Source: Providencia sp. R33
GTDB taxonomy: Bacteria > Pseudomonadota > Gammaproteobacteria > Enterobacterales > Enterobacteriaceae
DNA length: 64,000 bases
Direction: 5' to 3'
Assembly (NCBI RefSeq): GCF_019343475.1
Contig: NZ_CP072453.1
Coordinates: 4,650,001-4,714,000 of the forward strand
Shown: piece after piece, positions 34,402-43,114 of the stretch
How positions within the stretch are numbered: the first letter of the stretch is position 1
Layout of the letters: each line of letters begins with the position of its first letter
The notes under the pieces: model-generated
What the model saw: the letters and a program-made list of their open reading frames with translations, nothing else
Databases searched by the model: none
What the model was told of the DNA's origin: nothing
Translations under genes and position numbers: made by a program

Positions 34402-37302
34402 ATGCAAAAAACACAGAGTGAATTTGAATTAGAACAGGATTTAATTCAACGTTTAACCACTGATTTGCATTATGACTGGGTGGATGTACATGACGAAGCG
34501 TCAATGAAAGCCAACCTTCGCGGGCAAATTGAGGTGCACAATAAGCTACAACACGCTCCCTTAACGGATGGCGAGTTTGAGCGAATTTACCTGCATTTAA
34601 CCGTAGGTAATACAGTTTTTGAGCGTGCGAAAGTCTTGCGGGATTATTACTCGTTATCCCGCGATGATGGGTCAACCAAGTGGATACGATTCATTAATAA
34701 AGAAGATTGGTGTTGCAATGAGTTTCAAGTGACTAATCAAGTCCGACAATACAATGCACAGCAGAAAACGCGCAAAACACGTTTTGATGTTACCTTGCTG
34801 ATTAATGGATTACCACTGGTACAAATTGAACTGAAGCGTCGAGGGCTAGAGCTTAAAGAAGCCTTTCATCAAATTGACCGTTATCACCGTGATGCCTTTT
34901 GGGTGGGCAGTGGCCTTTACCTGTTTACCCAAATCTTTATTATCAGTAACGGCGTCAACACCAAGTATTACGCTAACAATAAGTCGTTGAGTTTTGAGCA
35001 AACGTTTTTCTGGGCAGACAAAGAAAATAACCTCATCACCCACTTACATGCGTTTACGGCTGAATTCTTGAAGCCATGCCATATCGCCAAAATGATAACA
35101 CACTACACGGTGCTGAAGGAGACGGCGAAATGCCTGATGGTCATGCGTCCTTATCAGATGTATGCGTGTGAAGCGATAGTTGAGCATGTTCAAGCATCAG
35201 CGCGCAATGGCTATATCTGGCATACCACCGGCTCGGGTAAGACGCTAACCTCATTCAAAGCCAGTCAAGTGATTATGGGGATGGCGGAAATTGATAAAGT
35301 GATTTTTGTTGTTGACCGCCGAGACCTCGACCACCAAACCGCGCGCGAGTTTAACGCGTTTAAAAAAGACAGTGTCGACACCACCAATAATACCCGTACT
35401 TTAGTCAATCAATTGGTTGATACAGACACAAAGCTGGTATTAACTACGATCCAAAAACTCAACACGGCAATTACTCAAGAAAACCACGTGGCTAAGTTGG
35501 CATATTTACAAGACAAGCGCGTCATATTTATTTTTGATGAATGTCACCGCAGTCAATTTGGTGAAACCCACCGTAATATTCGCAAGTTCTTTCGTAACTC
35601 ACAGTTATTTGGTTTTACAGGAACGCCAATTTTTGCGGAAAATGTCAACATGACCATGGGGATAGAGCAAACCACGGAAATGCTGTTTGATGAGTGCCTG
35701 CATAAATATGTGATTGTTGATGCGATACGCGATGAAAATGTACTGCGTTTCTCCGTGGAGTATTTAGGGGAAAATCGCACCGTTAATCCCAACCACTGTG
35801 ATGCCATTTTGACACAGCCTACGGAAAGCAAAACCGTTTTAGAAAGTGAAACACGCTTGTCTCAAGTGGTTGATTATATTTTAGGTTGCCATGATGCAAA
35901 AACGGCTCATCGTGAGTTCACCGCACTGTTTTGTGTGGGCAGTGTTGAATTACTCATTCGTTATTATCACCTGTTTAAAATAAAACAGGCCGAACGACAG
36001 CGTCAAAATCCCCATTATCGCCCGTTAAAAATCGCCACCATATTTACGTATGCCCCCAATGAGCCACTGGATAAAGAAAGCGCTAGCGACATGTTGGATG
36101 AAGAAGATGTGGTCTTGCCAGAATCAAAAGGTCCTTCTTCCAGCCGAGACCATTTAGACCAATTTATTCTCGACTATAATCGCGACTTTAAAACAAACCA
36201 AAGTGCCAAAGATAGCGACAGTTTTCGCAACTACTATGTCGACATTGCTGAGCGAGTAAAAAATCGTGAGATTGACATCTTATTGGTCGTCAATATGTTC
36301 TTAACTGGATTTGATAGTCCACCGCTCAATACGTTATATGTGGATAAAAACCTGCGCTACCATGGTTTGATACAGGCCTTTTCTCGCACCAACCGGATTT
36401 TGGGTGACAAAAAAAAGCAAGGCAACATTGTGTCTTTTCGAAACCTAAAACAAAATACCGATGACGCTATTCGTTTATTTTCAAACAAGAATGCGAAGAC
36501 TATCGTACTGGTTCAACCGTACAATGAATATCAGATTGACTACCGTGAAAAACTGCAAGCATTACTGGATATTGCCGAAAATCCGGCCGCGGTAGACCGA
36601 CTGTACACGGATGAAGAAAAAGAGGCCTTTGTGAAGGCGTATCGCGATGTGCTGCGCTTGCGGAATATCATGAATACCTTTATTGAACACAGTGATGATA
36701 ATTTAGTTGTGCCGGTTCAAATGTTGGAAGACTTCAAAAGTAAATACCTCGATATTTATGACAGCGTTCGCCGCAACCAACAAGGCGATACCGCACAATC
36801 CTCCCCATTGACTGACATTGATTTTGAATTAAGCTTAATTCATCGTGATGATATTAATGTGGGGTATATCTTACGGTTACTCGGTGAAATGCGGGATATG
36901 CCTGACGATAAAAAAGCCGAGCGGAAAAAACAAGTCCTCGATATCATCAGTGGGGACACGCGCTTACGCAGTAAACAAGGTCTGATTGAACAATTTATTG
37001 AAAATGACTTGTCTCAGTTAAAGCAGGATGACGACATTCGACAACGCTTCCAAGCCTACTTAGATACCGAGAAGCAAAAAGCCATTGATGATTTGTGTGA
37101 GCGTGAGCAGCTTAAGCCGGATGTCATCCGTCGTATGATAGAAACGTACCTTTTTGAAGGGCGCCTTCCGCGTACAGAAGAAATGGCTGGCGCTTTAATC
37201 CACTCCCCGAAGATTTTACAACGCAAGAAAGTCTTTGCGAATGTGAGTCAAAAACTCAATATCTTTTTCGATACCTTTATTGATGGCTTAGAAGGACTGT
37301 AA
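34402..37302 (+). CDS. hsdR: type I restriction endonuclease subunit R
   Basis: A 966-residue subunit. The N-terminal PD-ExK nuclease is visible as FDVTLLINGLPLVQIELK near residue 140. The motor has Walker A TTGSGKTLTSF near residue 276, Walker B FIFDECHRSQFGE near 377, FTGTPIF, and the C-terminal helicase motifs (NMFLTGFDSPPL, QAFSRTNR). Motif wording is closest to the EcoR124/type IC group. It follows hsdS by 68 bases with a GGAG site, and its stop is 2 bases before the next gene. All expected domains are present. Confidence 0.93.
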   Translation: MQKTQSEFELEQDLIQRLTTDLHYDWVDVHDEASMKANLRGQIEVHNKLQHAPLTDGEFERIYLHLTVGNTVFERAKVLRDYYSLSRDDGSTKWIRFINKEDWCCNEFQVTNQVRQYNAQQKTRKTRFDVTLLINGLPLVQIELKRRGLELKEAFHQIDRYHRDAFWVGSGLYLFTQIFIISNGVNTKYYANNKSLSFEQTFFWADKENNLITHLHAFTAEFLKPCHIAKMITHYTVLKETAKCLMVMRPYQMYACEAIVEHVQASARNGYIWHTTGSGKTLTSFKASQVIMGMAEIDKVIFVVDRRDLDHQTAREFNAFKKDSVDTTNNTRTLVNQLVDTDTKLVLTTIQKLNTAITQENHVAKLAYLQDKRVIFIFDECHRSQFGETHRNIRKFFRNSQLFGFTGTPIFAENVNMTMGIEQTTEMLFDECLHKYVIVDAIRDENVLRFSVEYLGENRTVNPNHCDAILTQPTESKTVLESETRLSQVVDYILGCHDAKTAHREFTALFCVGSVELLIRYYHLFKIKQAERQRQNPHYRPLKIATIFTYAPNEPLDKESASDMLDEEDVVLPESKGPSSSRDHLDQFILDYNRDFKTNQSAKDSDSFRNYYVDIAERVKNREIDILLVVNMFLTGFDSPPLNTLYVDKNLRYHGLIQAFSRTNRILGDKKKQGNIVSFRNLKQNTDDAIRLFSNKNAKTIVLVQPYNEYQIDYREKLQALLDIAENPAAVDRLYTDEEKEAFVKAYRDVLRLRNIMNTFIEHSDDNLVVPVQMLEDFKSKYLDIYDSVRRNQQGDTAQSSPLTDIDFELSLIHRDDINVGYILRLLGEMRDMPDDKKAERKKQVLDIISGDTRLRSKQGLIEQFIENDLSQLKQDDDIRQRFQAYLDTEKQKAIDDLCEREQLKPDVIRRMIETYLFEGRLPRTEEMAGALIHSPKILQRKKVFANVSQKLNIFFDTFIDGLEGL

Positions 37303-37304
37303 CC

Positions 37305-38249
37305 GTGAGCACCTCAAAAACACGTTCGCTGTATGATAAAACGTTAGCTTTTCTCAAACAAAATCAAGGGAAGCAATATACGGCACGGGAGATTGCTGAG
37401 CAACTCGTGAAGCAAGACCCGGATTGGGCCAAAGAGAAAATCAATAAAAGCCAATCACTTACGACGTTAGACGATGCAGTGAAACAGTATGCCGCGGAAA
37501 TTGGTGCTTTAACCCCCACATGGTTAACCCCGAAAAAACAACGGCCTGTCAGAATAAAAACCACAATTGAGCGTCCCCGAAAATATTATTACAGTGAGAT
37601 GACCGATGATGAGGAAATCGCTCAAAGTGAAATTACTGATATCACGGCTCATCCCAATGAGTGGACGGAGCATGACCTTTATCCTTTGCTGAATGAATGG
37701 TTGGTGCGTTACATGAATGCCTATTCACTGCGTGTTAATGAAAAGAAAAGCCAAAATACACAAGGTAAAAATGGCAATAAATGGCTTCACCCTGACTTAG
37801 TGGGGTTAGAAGATAAAGGGCAACACTGGCAATCGACATTAAAAGCCTGTGTGAATGAATACAGTGAACCCCGAACACGCTTATGGTCTTTTGAAGTCAA
37901 AAAAAGAATTAATATGAGTAATGTCAGAGAGGTGTTCTTTCAAACCCTATCTAACTCGTCATGGGCCAATGTTGGCTATTTAGTCGCTGCCGAAATCACC
38001 GGGGATGAGACGCTTAAAGAGCTCAGAATGCTGTGTGCCGCCCATCATATTGGGATTATTTTGCTGGATAAAGAGGATATCGCGAATACCCAAATCCTCA
38101 TTCAAGCCACCGAAAAAGAAAATGTGGACTGGGAGCTTTGTAATCGTCTTATCTCCATCAATCGTGATTTTGAACATTATATTGAGTTAGTCAGTGAATT
38201 TTATAAACTCGGTGAAGTGAAAAAAAGTGATTGGAAATGGCGCCAGTAA
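37305..38249 (+). CDS. HrgA-like (COG2958) protein appended to the type I operon
   Basis: A 314-residue protein. The N-terminal 90 residues resemble a winged-helix HARE/HrgA-type domain (TLAFLKQNQGKQYTAREIAEQLV). The C-terminal half (LYPLLNEWLV...TRLWSFEVKKRIN...GYLVAAEIT) looks like a restriction-endonuclease-like fold with a candidate EVKKR metal or catalytic motif near residue 197. Relatives accompany restriction-modification genes. A GTG start 2 bases after the hsdR stop implies coupling. It may be an extra nuclease or control subunit. Confidence 0.65.
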   Translation: MSTSKTRSLYDKTLAFLKQNQGKQYTAREIAEQLVKQDPDWAKEKINKSQSLTTLDDAVKQYAAEIGALTPTWLTPKKQRPVRIKTTIERPRKYYYSEMTDDEEIAQSEITDITAHPNEWTEHDLYPLLNEWLVRYMNAYSLRVNEKKSQNTQGKNGNKWLHPDLVGLEDKGQHWQSTLKACVNEYSEPRTRLWSFEVKKRINMSNVREVFFQTLSNSSWANVGYLVAAEITGDETLKELRMLCAAHHIGIILLDKEDIANTQILIQATEKENVDWELCNRLISINRDFEHYIELVSEFYKLGEVKKSDWKWRQ

Positions 38250-38479
38250 TGCGCCCATTTAGTTTTGATTAGGGGGTACTGCATCTCTCACCCTTTTTCA
38301 CCATTAAGCACACTCAATAATCCGAACAGCCTGCCTCTTTTCGCTCCATTCTTGAAAATCCCCCCGATTTATATTCTTGTGATTACCCCATTTAGGGCAC
38401 ATGCAATTCAATGTGTGACATTTATTTTTTAAATAAAAGGGCTTTTTTATTTAGCTTAAGATTATTGCAATTTTAATTG

Positions 38480-38522
38480 ATTGATTTTTATCACAAATTA
38501 AAATCGATCGTTGAAACCGATC
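38480..38522. promoter_or_regulatory. TCGATCG-N7-CGATC motif upstream of the DUF4234 gene
   Basis: The 12-mer ATTGATTTTTAT at 38480 is followed by TCGATCG-ttgaaac-CGATC at 38504-38522. Both elements recur upstream of the fimbrial operon (60342 and 60380). The site lies about 200 bases before the DUF4234 gene within a gene-free spacer (38250-38719) that is otherwise AT-rich and unremarkable. Confidence 0.5.
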
Positions 38523-38719
38523 GGTTTTAATTTATTGATCTGTTAAACCTATTTGAACCCATTGGGGTTGTTGTGTACATTAATAACAGCCTAACTTTAC
38601 CGATAATAATGGTTGAATACTCTGATATATTGTTAATATCGGAGTAATGTTTCACGTCTATTCGTTGGTTTTTCTAAAAACTCAACGTGGTATCTCATAT
38701 CTTGAATATAGGAAATCGC

Positions 38720-39226
38720 ATGTCTGATATTGATAGTTTATCTAAAAAGCTAAGCACGACAACGCTTCAATTTGTATTATTAACCCTAGTAACAGCGGGT
38801 ATTTACCCGGTTATCTGGTTGTATAATGCCAGTAAACTGATTGGGTCGGAAACGCAGAGCGTCATTATTCATCCTTATTATTTTGTTGTTCCTTCCTTAT
38901 TGCTGGGTTGGAGTATGTTCTTAGGTGATGCACAACTGGTGATGTCAATGGGCAGCGATTTTTATAGTTTCTCTATCATTCTTTCAAAAGTGTACTTCAT
39001 TGCGCTAATTGTTTGGGCGTTCAAAGCGAAAAGTGTACTACAAATGTATTATTTAAAAGTCTATGGGGTGGATATTAAACCTAATGCATTTTATACCTTG
39101 CTATTCTCCACGTACTACATCAATTTTTTAATTAATTCTATTTCAGAAATAAAAGAAAAAAGTGATTTGGTTCAAAAGGCTTATTTACAAAATGAGAAAA
39201 AAGCCAATCATGAAAATGAGAAATAA
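38720..39226 (+). CDS. DUF4234-type membrane protein
   Basis: About 168 residues with four hydrophobic segments. The first (LQFVLLTLVTAGIYPVIWLYNASKLI) is the DUF4234 signature. The C-terminus is charged and cytosolic. Its function is unknown. The ATG at 38720 has a clear AGGAAA site, so an upstream in-frame start at 38687 was rejected. It opens a run of four genes with no recognised role lying between the restriction operon and the type VI locus. Confidence 0.65.
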   Translation: MSDIDSLSKKLSTTTLQFVLLTLVTAGIYPVIWLYNASKLIGSETQSVIIHPYYFVVPSLLLGWSMFLGDAQLVMSMGSDFYSFSIILSKVYFIALIVWAFKAKSVLQMYYLKVYGVDIKPNAFYTLLFSTYYINFLINSISEIKEKSDLVQKAYLQNEKKANHENEK

Positions 39227-39507
39227 CAATGTCTTAAATAGATTGATAATAAATTAACATTAGAACAATGTGATACCGCGAATACAACTGGCATTTTTTA
39301 ATTGTATTGCAATTTTATTCAATGACCATACAAGCCTCAAAGAGAGCATAAAGATGAATACCGTTCGCGATAGATAAAAAAGAATGAATGCTCATGCTTA
39401 TTATAAGCGAATACCTTTGATGTCTTTATCGTTTGATGATTTTAATATGTAAAATGCCAGAGTTTATTTTTATGGCTGAGTGAATTTTATTCAATAGGCA
39501 AACTACA

Positions 39508-39999
39508 ATGAAGAACGTTATTTTAATGATTATAGGGATATTATTGACAACCGCTTCTTTTGCTGATGAGGATTTTGATTTGAAATGTACGCTTGATGAC
39601 GGTGTACAAATGACTGTCAGTCATGGCAGTCATACTGTCTATATCGCGTTCTTTGCTCCCGGAGATGATCCTGATGAAGGTGGAGGACTGATAAAATTGG
39701 ATATCCCATCAGGTGAAGTTAAACAAGATATTTTATATAAAGATGGAAAAATACTTTTTTTTGGTCTTCGGGGGGATAGTCCAGAGAGTGAAAATGCAGT
39801 TGTGGTTTCATTCTATCGTGATATGAAAACATTTATTGGAAATAAAGGCACCAAACGTATTTATACGAATGAGATGTCATTTAGCCGTCAGAATAAAATG
39901 ACAGGGGAAAATATAGAGGATAAATGTCTACCCGATACGATTAGGATTGGTCATTCACTCACTGAAAAGGGTATTCCTAATGTTGCATACATTCAGTGA
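39508..39999 (+). CDS. secreted periplasmic hypothetical protein
   Basis: A 163-residue protein with a clean signal peptide (MKNVILMIIGILLTTASFA, cleavage before DEDFDLKC) and a small beta-rich domain with two cysteines that could pair. No family was recognised. It is followed 42 bases later by a lipoprotein gene in the same direction, so both products probably act in the periplasm. Confidence 0.6.
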   Translation: MKNVILMIIGILLTTASFADEDFDLKCTLDDGVQMTVSHGSHTVYIAFFAPGDDPDEGGGLIKLDIPSGEVKQDILYKDGKILFFGLRGDSPESENAVVVSFYRDMKTFIGNKGTKRIYTNEMSFSRQNKMTGENIEDKCLPDTIRIGHSLTEKGIPNVAYIQ

Positions 40000-40041
40000 T
40001 GTTAGAAAAACACACTCTTTTTTTAATTAAGAGGCAATGTA

Positions 40042-40374
40042 ATGAAATTTAAATTGTTATTAATGATACTGACTTCATTTATCATACTGGGTTGTAGTGA
40101 AAATATGCCACCTAAATGTGATAGTAAAGAGACAAAAGAACTTTTAAATAAAGTGATTGTTAATTACTTTAATAATCTGGGCGTTGAGGGAGTTATACCC
40201 ACAGTGACAGGACATGATTTAATTGAAAAGTATGAAAAAGCAAAAGAGTATTCCTGTGAAGCTCGCGTTGTTTTGCGAGGAGCTAACGGTAGAATGACCT
40301 CTGAAGTTATCAACTATTCTGTTTTTTTAGATGAAAATAAGAAAGGCCAATTTTTTGTTCAAATAGAAGATTGA
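40042..40374 (+). CDS. small putative lipoprotein
   Basis: A 110-residue protein with a lipoprotein signal: MKFKLLLMILTSFIILGC, cleavage before the lipobox cysteine at residue 18. The residue after the cysteine is serine, consistent with outer-membrane sorting. The rest is a short domain with two further cysteines (PKCDS, YSCEA). It is paired with the secreted protein upstream; function unknown. Confidence 0.65.
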   Translation: MKFKLLLMILTSFIILGCSENMPPKCDSKETKELLNKVIVNYFNNLGVEGVIPTVTGHDLIEKYEKAKEYSCEARVVLRGANGRMTSEVINYSVFLDENKKGQFFVQIED

Positions 40375-40654
40375 ATTTGTCATTGTCTTTAGCACAATAA
40401 ATTACGTAAATTAACTCAAGAACAGTGGTGAGAAGAATAATCTTGTTAAACATTGAACGAATTATGAGCTAATAAAACTGTAGTTATATCTTGATGAGTT
40501 AAACAACTTAAGTAAAAAATGCAATTTCTTCGTGATGTAAAGGTTGATATAAATTTTATGGTGTATTTGCGATTTTCAGAAATTAGCAATTTTAGAATTG
40601 ATATCAGTATGGGGTTATGAGTGGAATTAAGGTGAACATTAAGGATAGGGTTTT

Positions 40655-41821
40655 ATGAATGATTTTTGTTTGATACAGCGAAAAGAATTAAATTCTATAG
40701 TTAAAAAGTATAAAGCGTTAATGTTAAACAATAATAATGAAATAAGTTATGAATATGCCAAGTCATTAATGTTAGACTCTTTAGCTAAGATAGAAAAAGA
40801 CGTGAATGAGAAATTATATCACAACATCGATATGTCAATAGACAATAGAAATAAGCTAAAAGAAATAAAGAACAATATACAGGCAATGAAAGTAAAAATG
40901 AAAGTTATCGAAAATAACACTGTGAGTGATATTAAAATGGAAAATGAAAACCAAGGTGGTCAATTAATTAAAAATGCAGTAGATATCCTACCTAAAGAAA
41001 TTAGAGAGTCTGTTTTTAATCGAATTAAAAATATTATTGACTATGAGCCAGTTATTGGTGTCATGGGAAAAACAGGGGCGGGGAAGTCAAGTCTTATTAA
41101 TGCGATATTTAAAGGCAATGTTTGCCCTGTGAGTGATGTTGAAGCTTGCACAAGAGAAACAAAAGAAATTAAAATTGAATTTGGTCACAGAGCAATTCGA
41201 TTGATTGATATCCCGGGGGGGGGCGAGAATGCGAAGAGGGACAGCGAGTATGAAGCATTATATAAACGCTTGCTACCCAAGATGGATTTAATTCTTTGGG
41301 TTGTTAAAGGTGATGATCGTGCCTTTTCCGCAGACGAGCATTTTTACCAACAGGTTTTAAAGCCAGCAGGCGGAGATAAAAAAACCGTCTTTGTTTTAAA
41401 CCAAATCGATAAAATCGAACCATTCCGAGAATGGGATGTAGAACATAATCAACCTTCACTTAACCAACTGACTAACATACGAAAAAAAGAAGCGTATTTA
41501 ATCGAGCGGTTTGGTTTCACTGAACATCCTATTATCTCAGTCTCTGCAAATGAAAAATACAATATCTCAAAACTGGTCGAGACGATGGTCAGAGCGCTCC
41601 CAAAGGAAGCTAAAAGTGGTGTCGTAGCACAGGTCAAAAACGAGGTAAAAACAACGGAAATAGTTGAAGAGGCAAAAGGCGGTTTTGAAGCAACTGTGGA
41701 TGAAGCACTGGATGATATTATTGACCATTATTTGCCTAAACCTGTCGCGAGCGTTGCTAAAGCAGCGAAAAAGCTTGTGGTTTCCGCGGTGAAAAAAGTA
41801 TGGGGTTTTTTCTTTGGCTAA
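40655..41821 (+). CDS. second YfjP-type GTPase, with N-terminal extension
   Basis: A 388-residue GTPase paralogous to the one at 27091. G1 is GVMGKTGAGKSSL near residue 135, G3 is DIPG near 184, and G4 is NQIDKIEP near 250. The wording of the G4 loop, the REWDV segment and the hydrophobic C-terminus (VWGFFFG) are shared with the first copy. The extra 100 N-terminal residues are lysine-rich and probably coiled-coil. It ends a four-gene run of unknown role. Function unproven. Confidence 0.8.
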   Translation: MNDFCLIQRKELNSIVKKYKALMLNNNNEISYEYAKSLMLDSLAKIEKDVNEKLYHNIDMSIDNRNKLKEIKNNIQAMKVKMKVIENNTVSDIKMENENQGGQLIKNAVDILPKEIRESVFNRIKNIIDYEPVIGVMGKTGAGKSSLINAIFKGNVCPVSDVEACTRETKEIKIEFGHRAIRLIDIPGGGENAKRDSEYEALYKRLLPKMDLILWVVKGDDRAFSADEHFYQQVLKPAGGDKKTVFVLNQIDKIEPFREWDVEHNQPSLNQLTNIRKKEAYLIERFGFTEHPIISVSANEKYNISKLVETMVRALPKEAKSGVVAQVKNEVKTTEIVEEAKGGFEATVDEALDDIIDHYLPKPVASVAKAAKKLVVSAVKKVWGFFFG

Positions 41822-41897
41822 TTCACAAATATTCCCCAAAATAGAAGCGCTTAAATAGTAGAGGCCTCTGTCAATAAAACAGCTTAGCCAAACGATG

Positions 41898-41929
41898 AAG
41901 CCGATGACCTCTTTTCAGTCACGGCTTTT
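41898..41929 (+). terminator. probable terminator of the second GTPase gene
   Basis: AAGCCGATGAC and GTCACGGCTT arms with one bulged base form a hairpin followed by TTTTCTG, about 75 bases after the GTPase stop. Confidence 0.5.
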
Positions 41930-42526
41930 CTGTCCCCCTCTTTTATTTTTGAAATTGCTTAGCTTTGTCCCCGTGGATGGTACAAATAAAATTAAACGCC
42001 CTCTCATTATCCTTCGTCACGTTATCAGTTTAGCGATAAAGGCTATCTGTTATACCATCAATAAAATTAATGGCTATTAATGGGTAAATAGTAGATAAAT
42101 ACACTGCCGATTTTTAGTCATCATTTCACTGAAAGTGGAAATTGGATGGTCATGCAATATTATTCAATTAAAATCAGTAGGTTGTATTAATCCTTCTGTA
42201 TGAAATATTTGGTTACATAGTTTATTTCTATGTACATTAGAACTTACTGGGCTTATCGCAGTTTAGTGTGTTTTTTGCTCGATGATTATTCTATTTTCAT
42301 TTTTTTATGGTGTTTTTATTGGCATTATATAGCGATATTTCAACCAGTTTACGCTAAGTCACTTATCCTAGAGAGATACAAAAAGACCGGTAGCTTTACA
42401 GCCTATTCATCAGCTTTTATTATCCTTCAAGTAAATCTTACCGTGCGCACTGGCTGAGATGACGGAAATTAATCGATAATTATGTCGACCTAACTCAATT
42501 TGTCATTCTGGATAAAGGATATCGCT
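41930..42526. other. gene-free region upstream of hcp
   Basis: About 600 AT-rich bases that should carry the hcp promoter. No convincing gene, repeat or operator was seen; short open frames here lack ribosome-binding sites and recognisable composition. Confidence 0.45.
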
Positions 42527-43045
42527 ATGCCAACTCCATGTTATATTTCCATTCAAGGAAAAACCCAAGGCAACATCACTGCCGGTGCATTTACTGCCGA
42601 TTCTGTGGGTAACATCTACGTGCAAGGTCATGAAGACCAAATGCTGGTGCAAGAATTTTCTCACGTCGTGACTGTGCCGACAGACCCACAATCCGGTCAA
42701 CCTTCAGGCCAGCGTGCACATAAACCCTTCCGTTTCACGGTGGCATTAAATAAAGCGGTTCCACTGCTATATAACGCATTAGCCTCGGGTGAAATGCTGC
42801 CGAAAGTGGAACTCAAATGGTACCGCACGTCAGTGGAAGGCAAGCAAGAACATTTCTTCACCACTACATTAACCGATGCGACGATTGTTAATATCGATTG
42901 CCAAATGCCGCACTGCCAAGACCCTGCGAAAGCGGATTTCACGCAGTTAATCGAAGTGTCTTTGTCTTACCGTAAAGTGGACTGGGAACACACTGTTGCG
43001 GGCACATCCGGTGCCGATGACTGGCGCGCGCCGCTCGAAGCATAA
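42527..43045 (+). CDS. hcp: type VI secretion tube protein Hcp
   Basis: A 172-residue Hcp beginning MPTPCYISIQGKTQGNITAG, with the family motifs SVGNIYVQGHEDQMLVQEFSH, FRFTVALNKAVPLLYNAL and DFTQLIEVSLSYRKVDWEH. Hcp hexamers form the tube that carries VgrG and effectors. No core type VI genes (tssB, tssC, tssM and so on) lie in the window, so this is an orphan cargo locus served by an apparatus elsewhere. The ATG at 42527 has AAGGATATC upstream. A hairpin separates it from vgrG. Confidence 0.93.
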   Translation: MPTPCYISIQGKTQGNITAGAFTADSVGNIYVQGHEDQMLVQEFSHVVTVPTDPQSGQPSGQRAHKPFRFTVALNKAVPLLYNALASGEMLPKVELKWYRTSVEGKQEHFFTTTLTDATIVNIDCQMPHCQDPAKADFTQLIEVSLSYRKVDWEHTVAGTSGADDWRAPLEA

Positions 43046-43057
43046 GTTCGAATTTAG

Positions 43058-43075
43058 CGAGCCTTTCGAGGCTCG
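43058..43075 (+). promoter_or_regulatory. UUCG-loop hairpin between hcp and vgrG
   Basis: CGAGCCT-TTCG-AGGCTCG is followed by TTTGCGTTTTT. It looks like a partial terminator, which would let much more hcp than vgrG message be made, matching the needed protein ratio. Confidence 0.7.
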
Positions 43076-43114
43076 TTTGCGTTTTTAGCTTTTTCTCCTG
43101 TGGAGGAAATCCCC

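Noticed and set aside
42230..42457. A 75-codon hydrophobic frame upstream of hcp
   Set aside because: No ribosome-binding site and no conservation signal in an AT-rich spacer; more likely non-coding.
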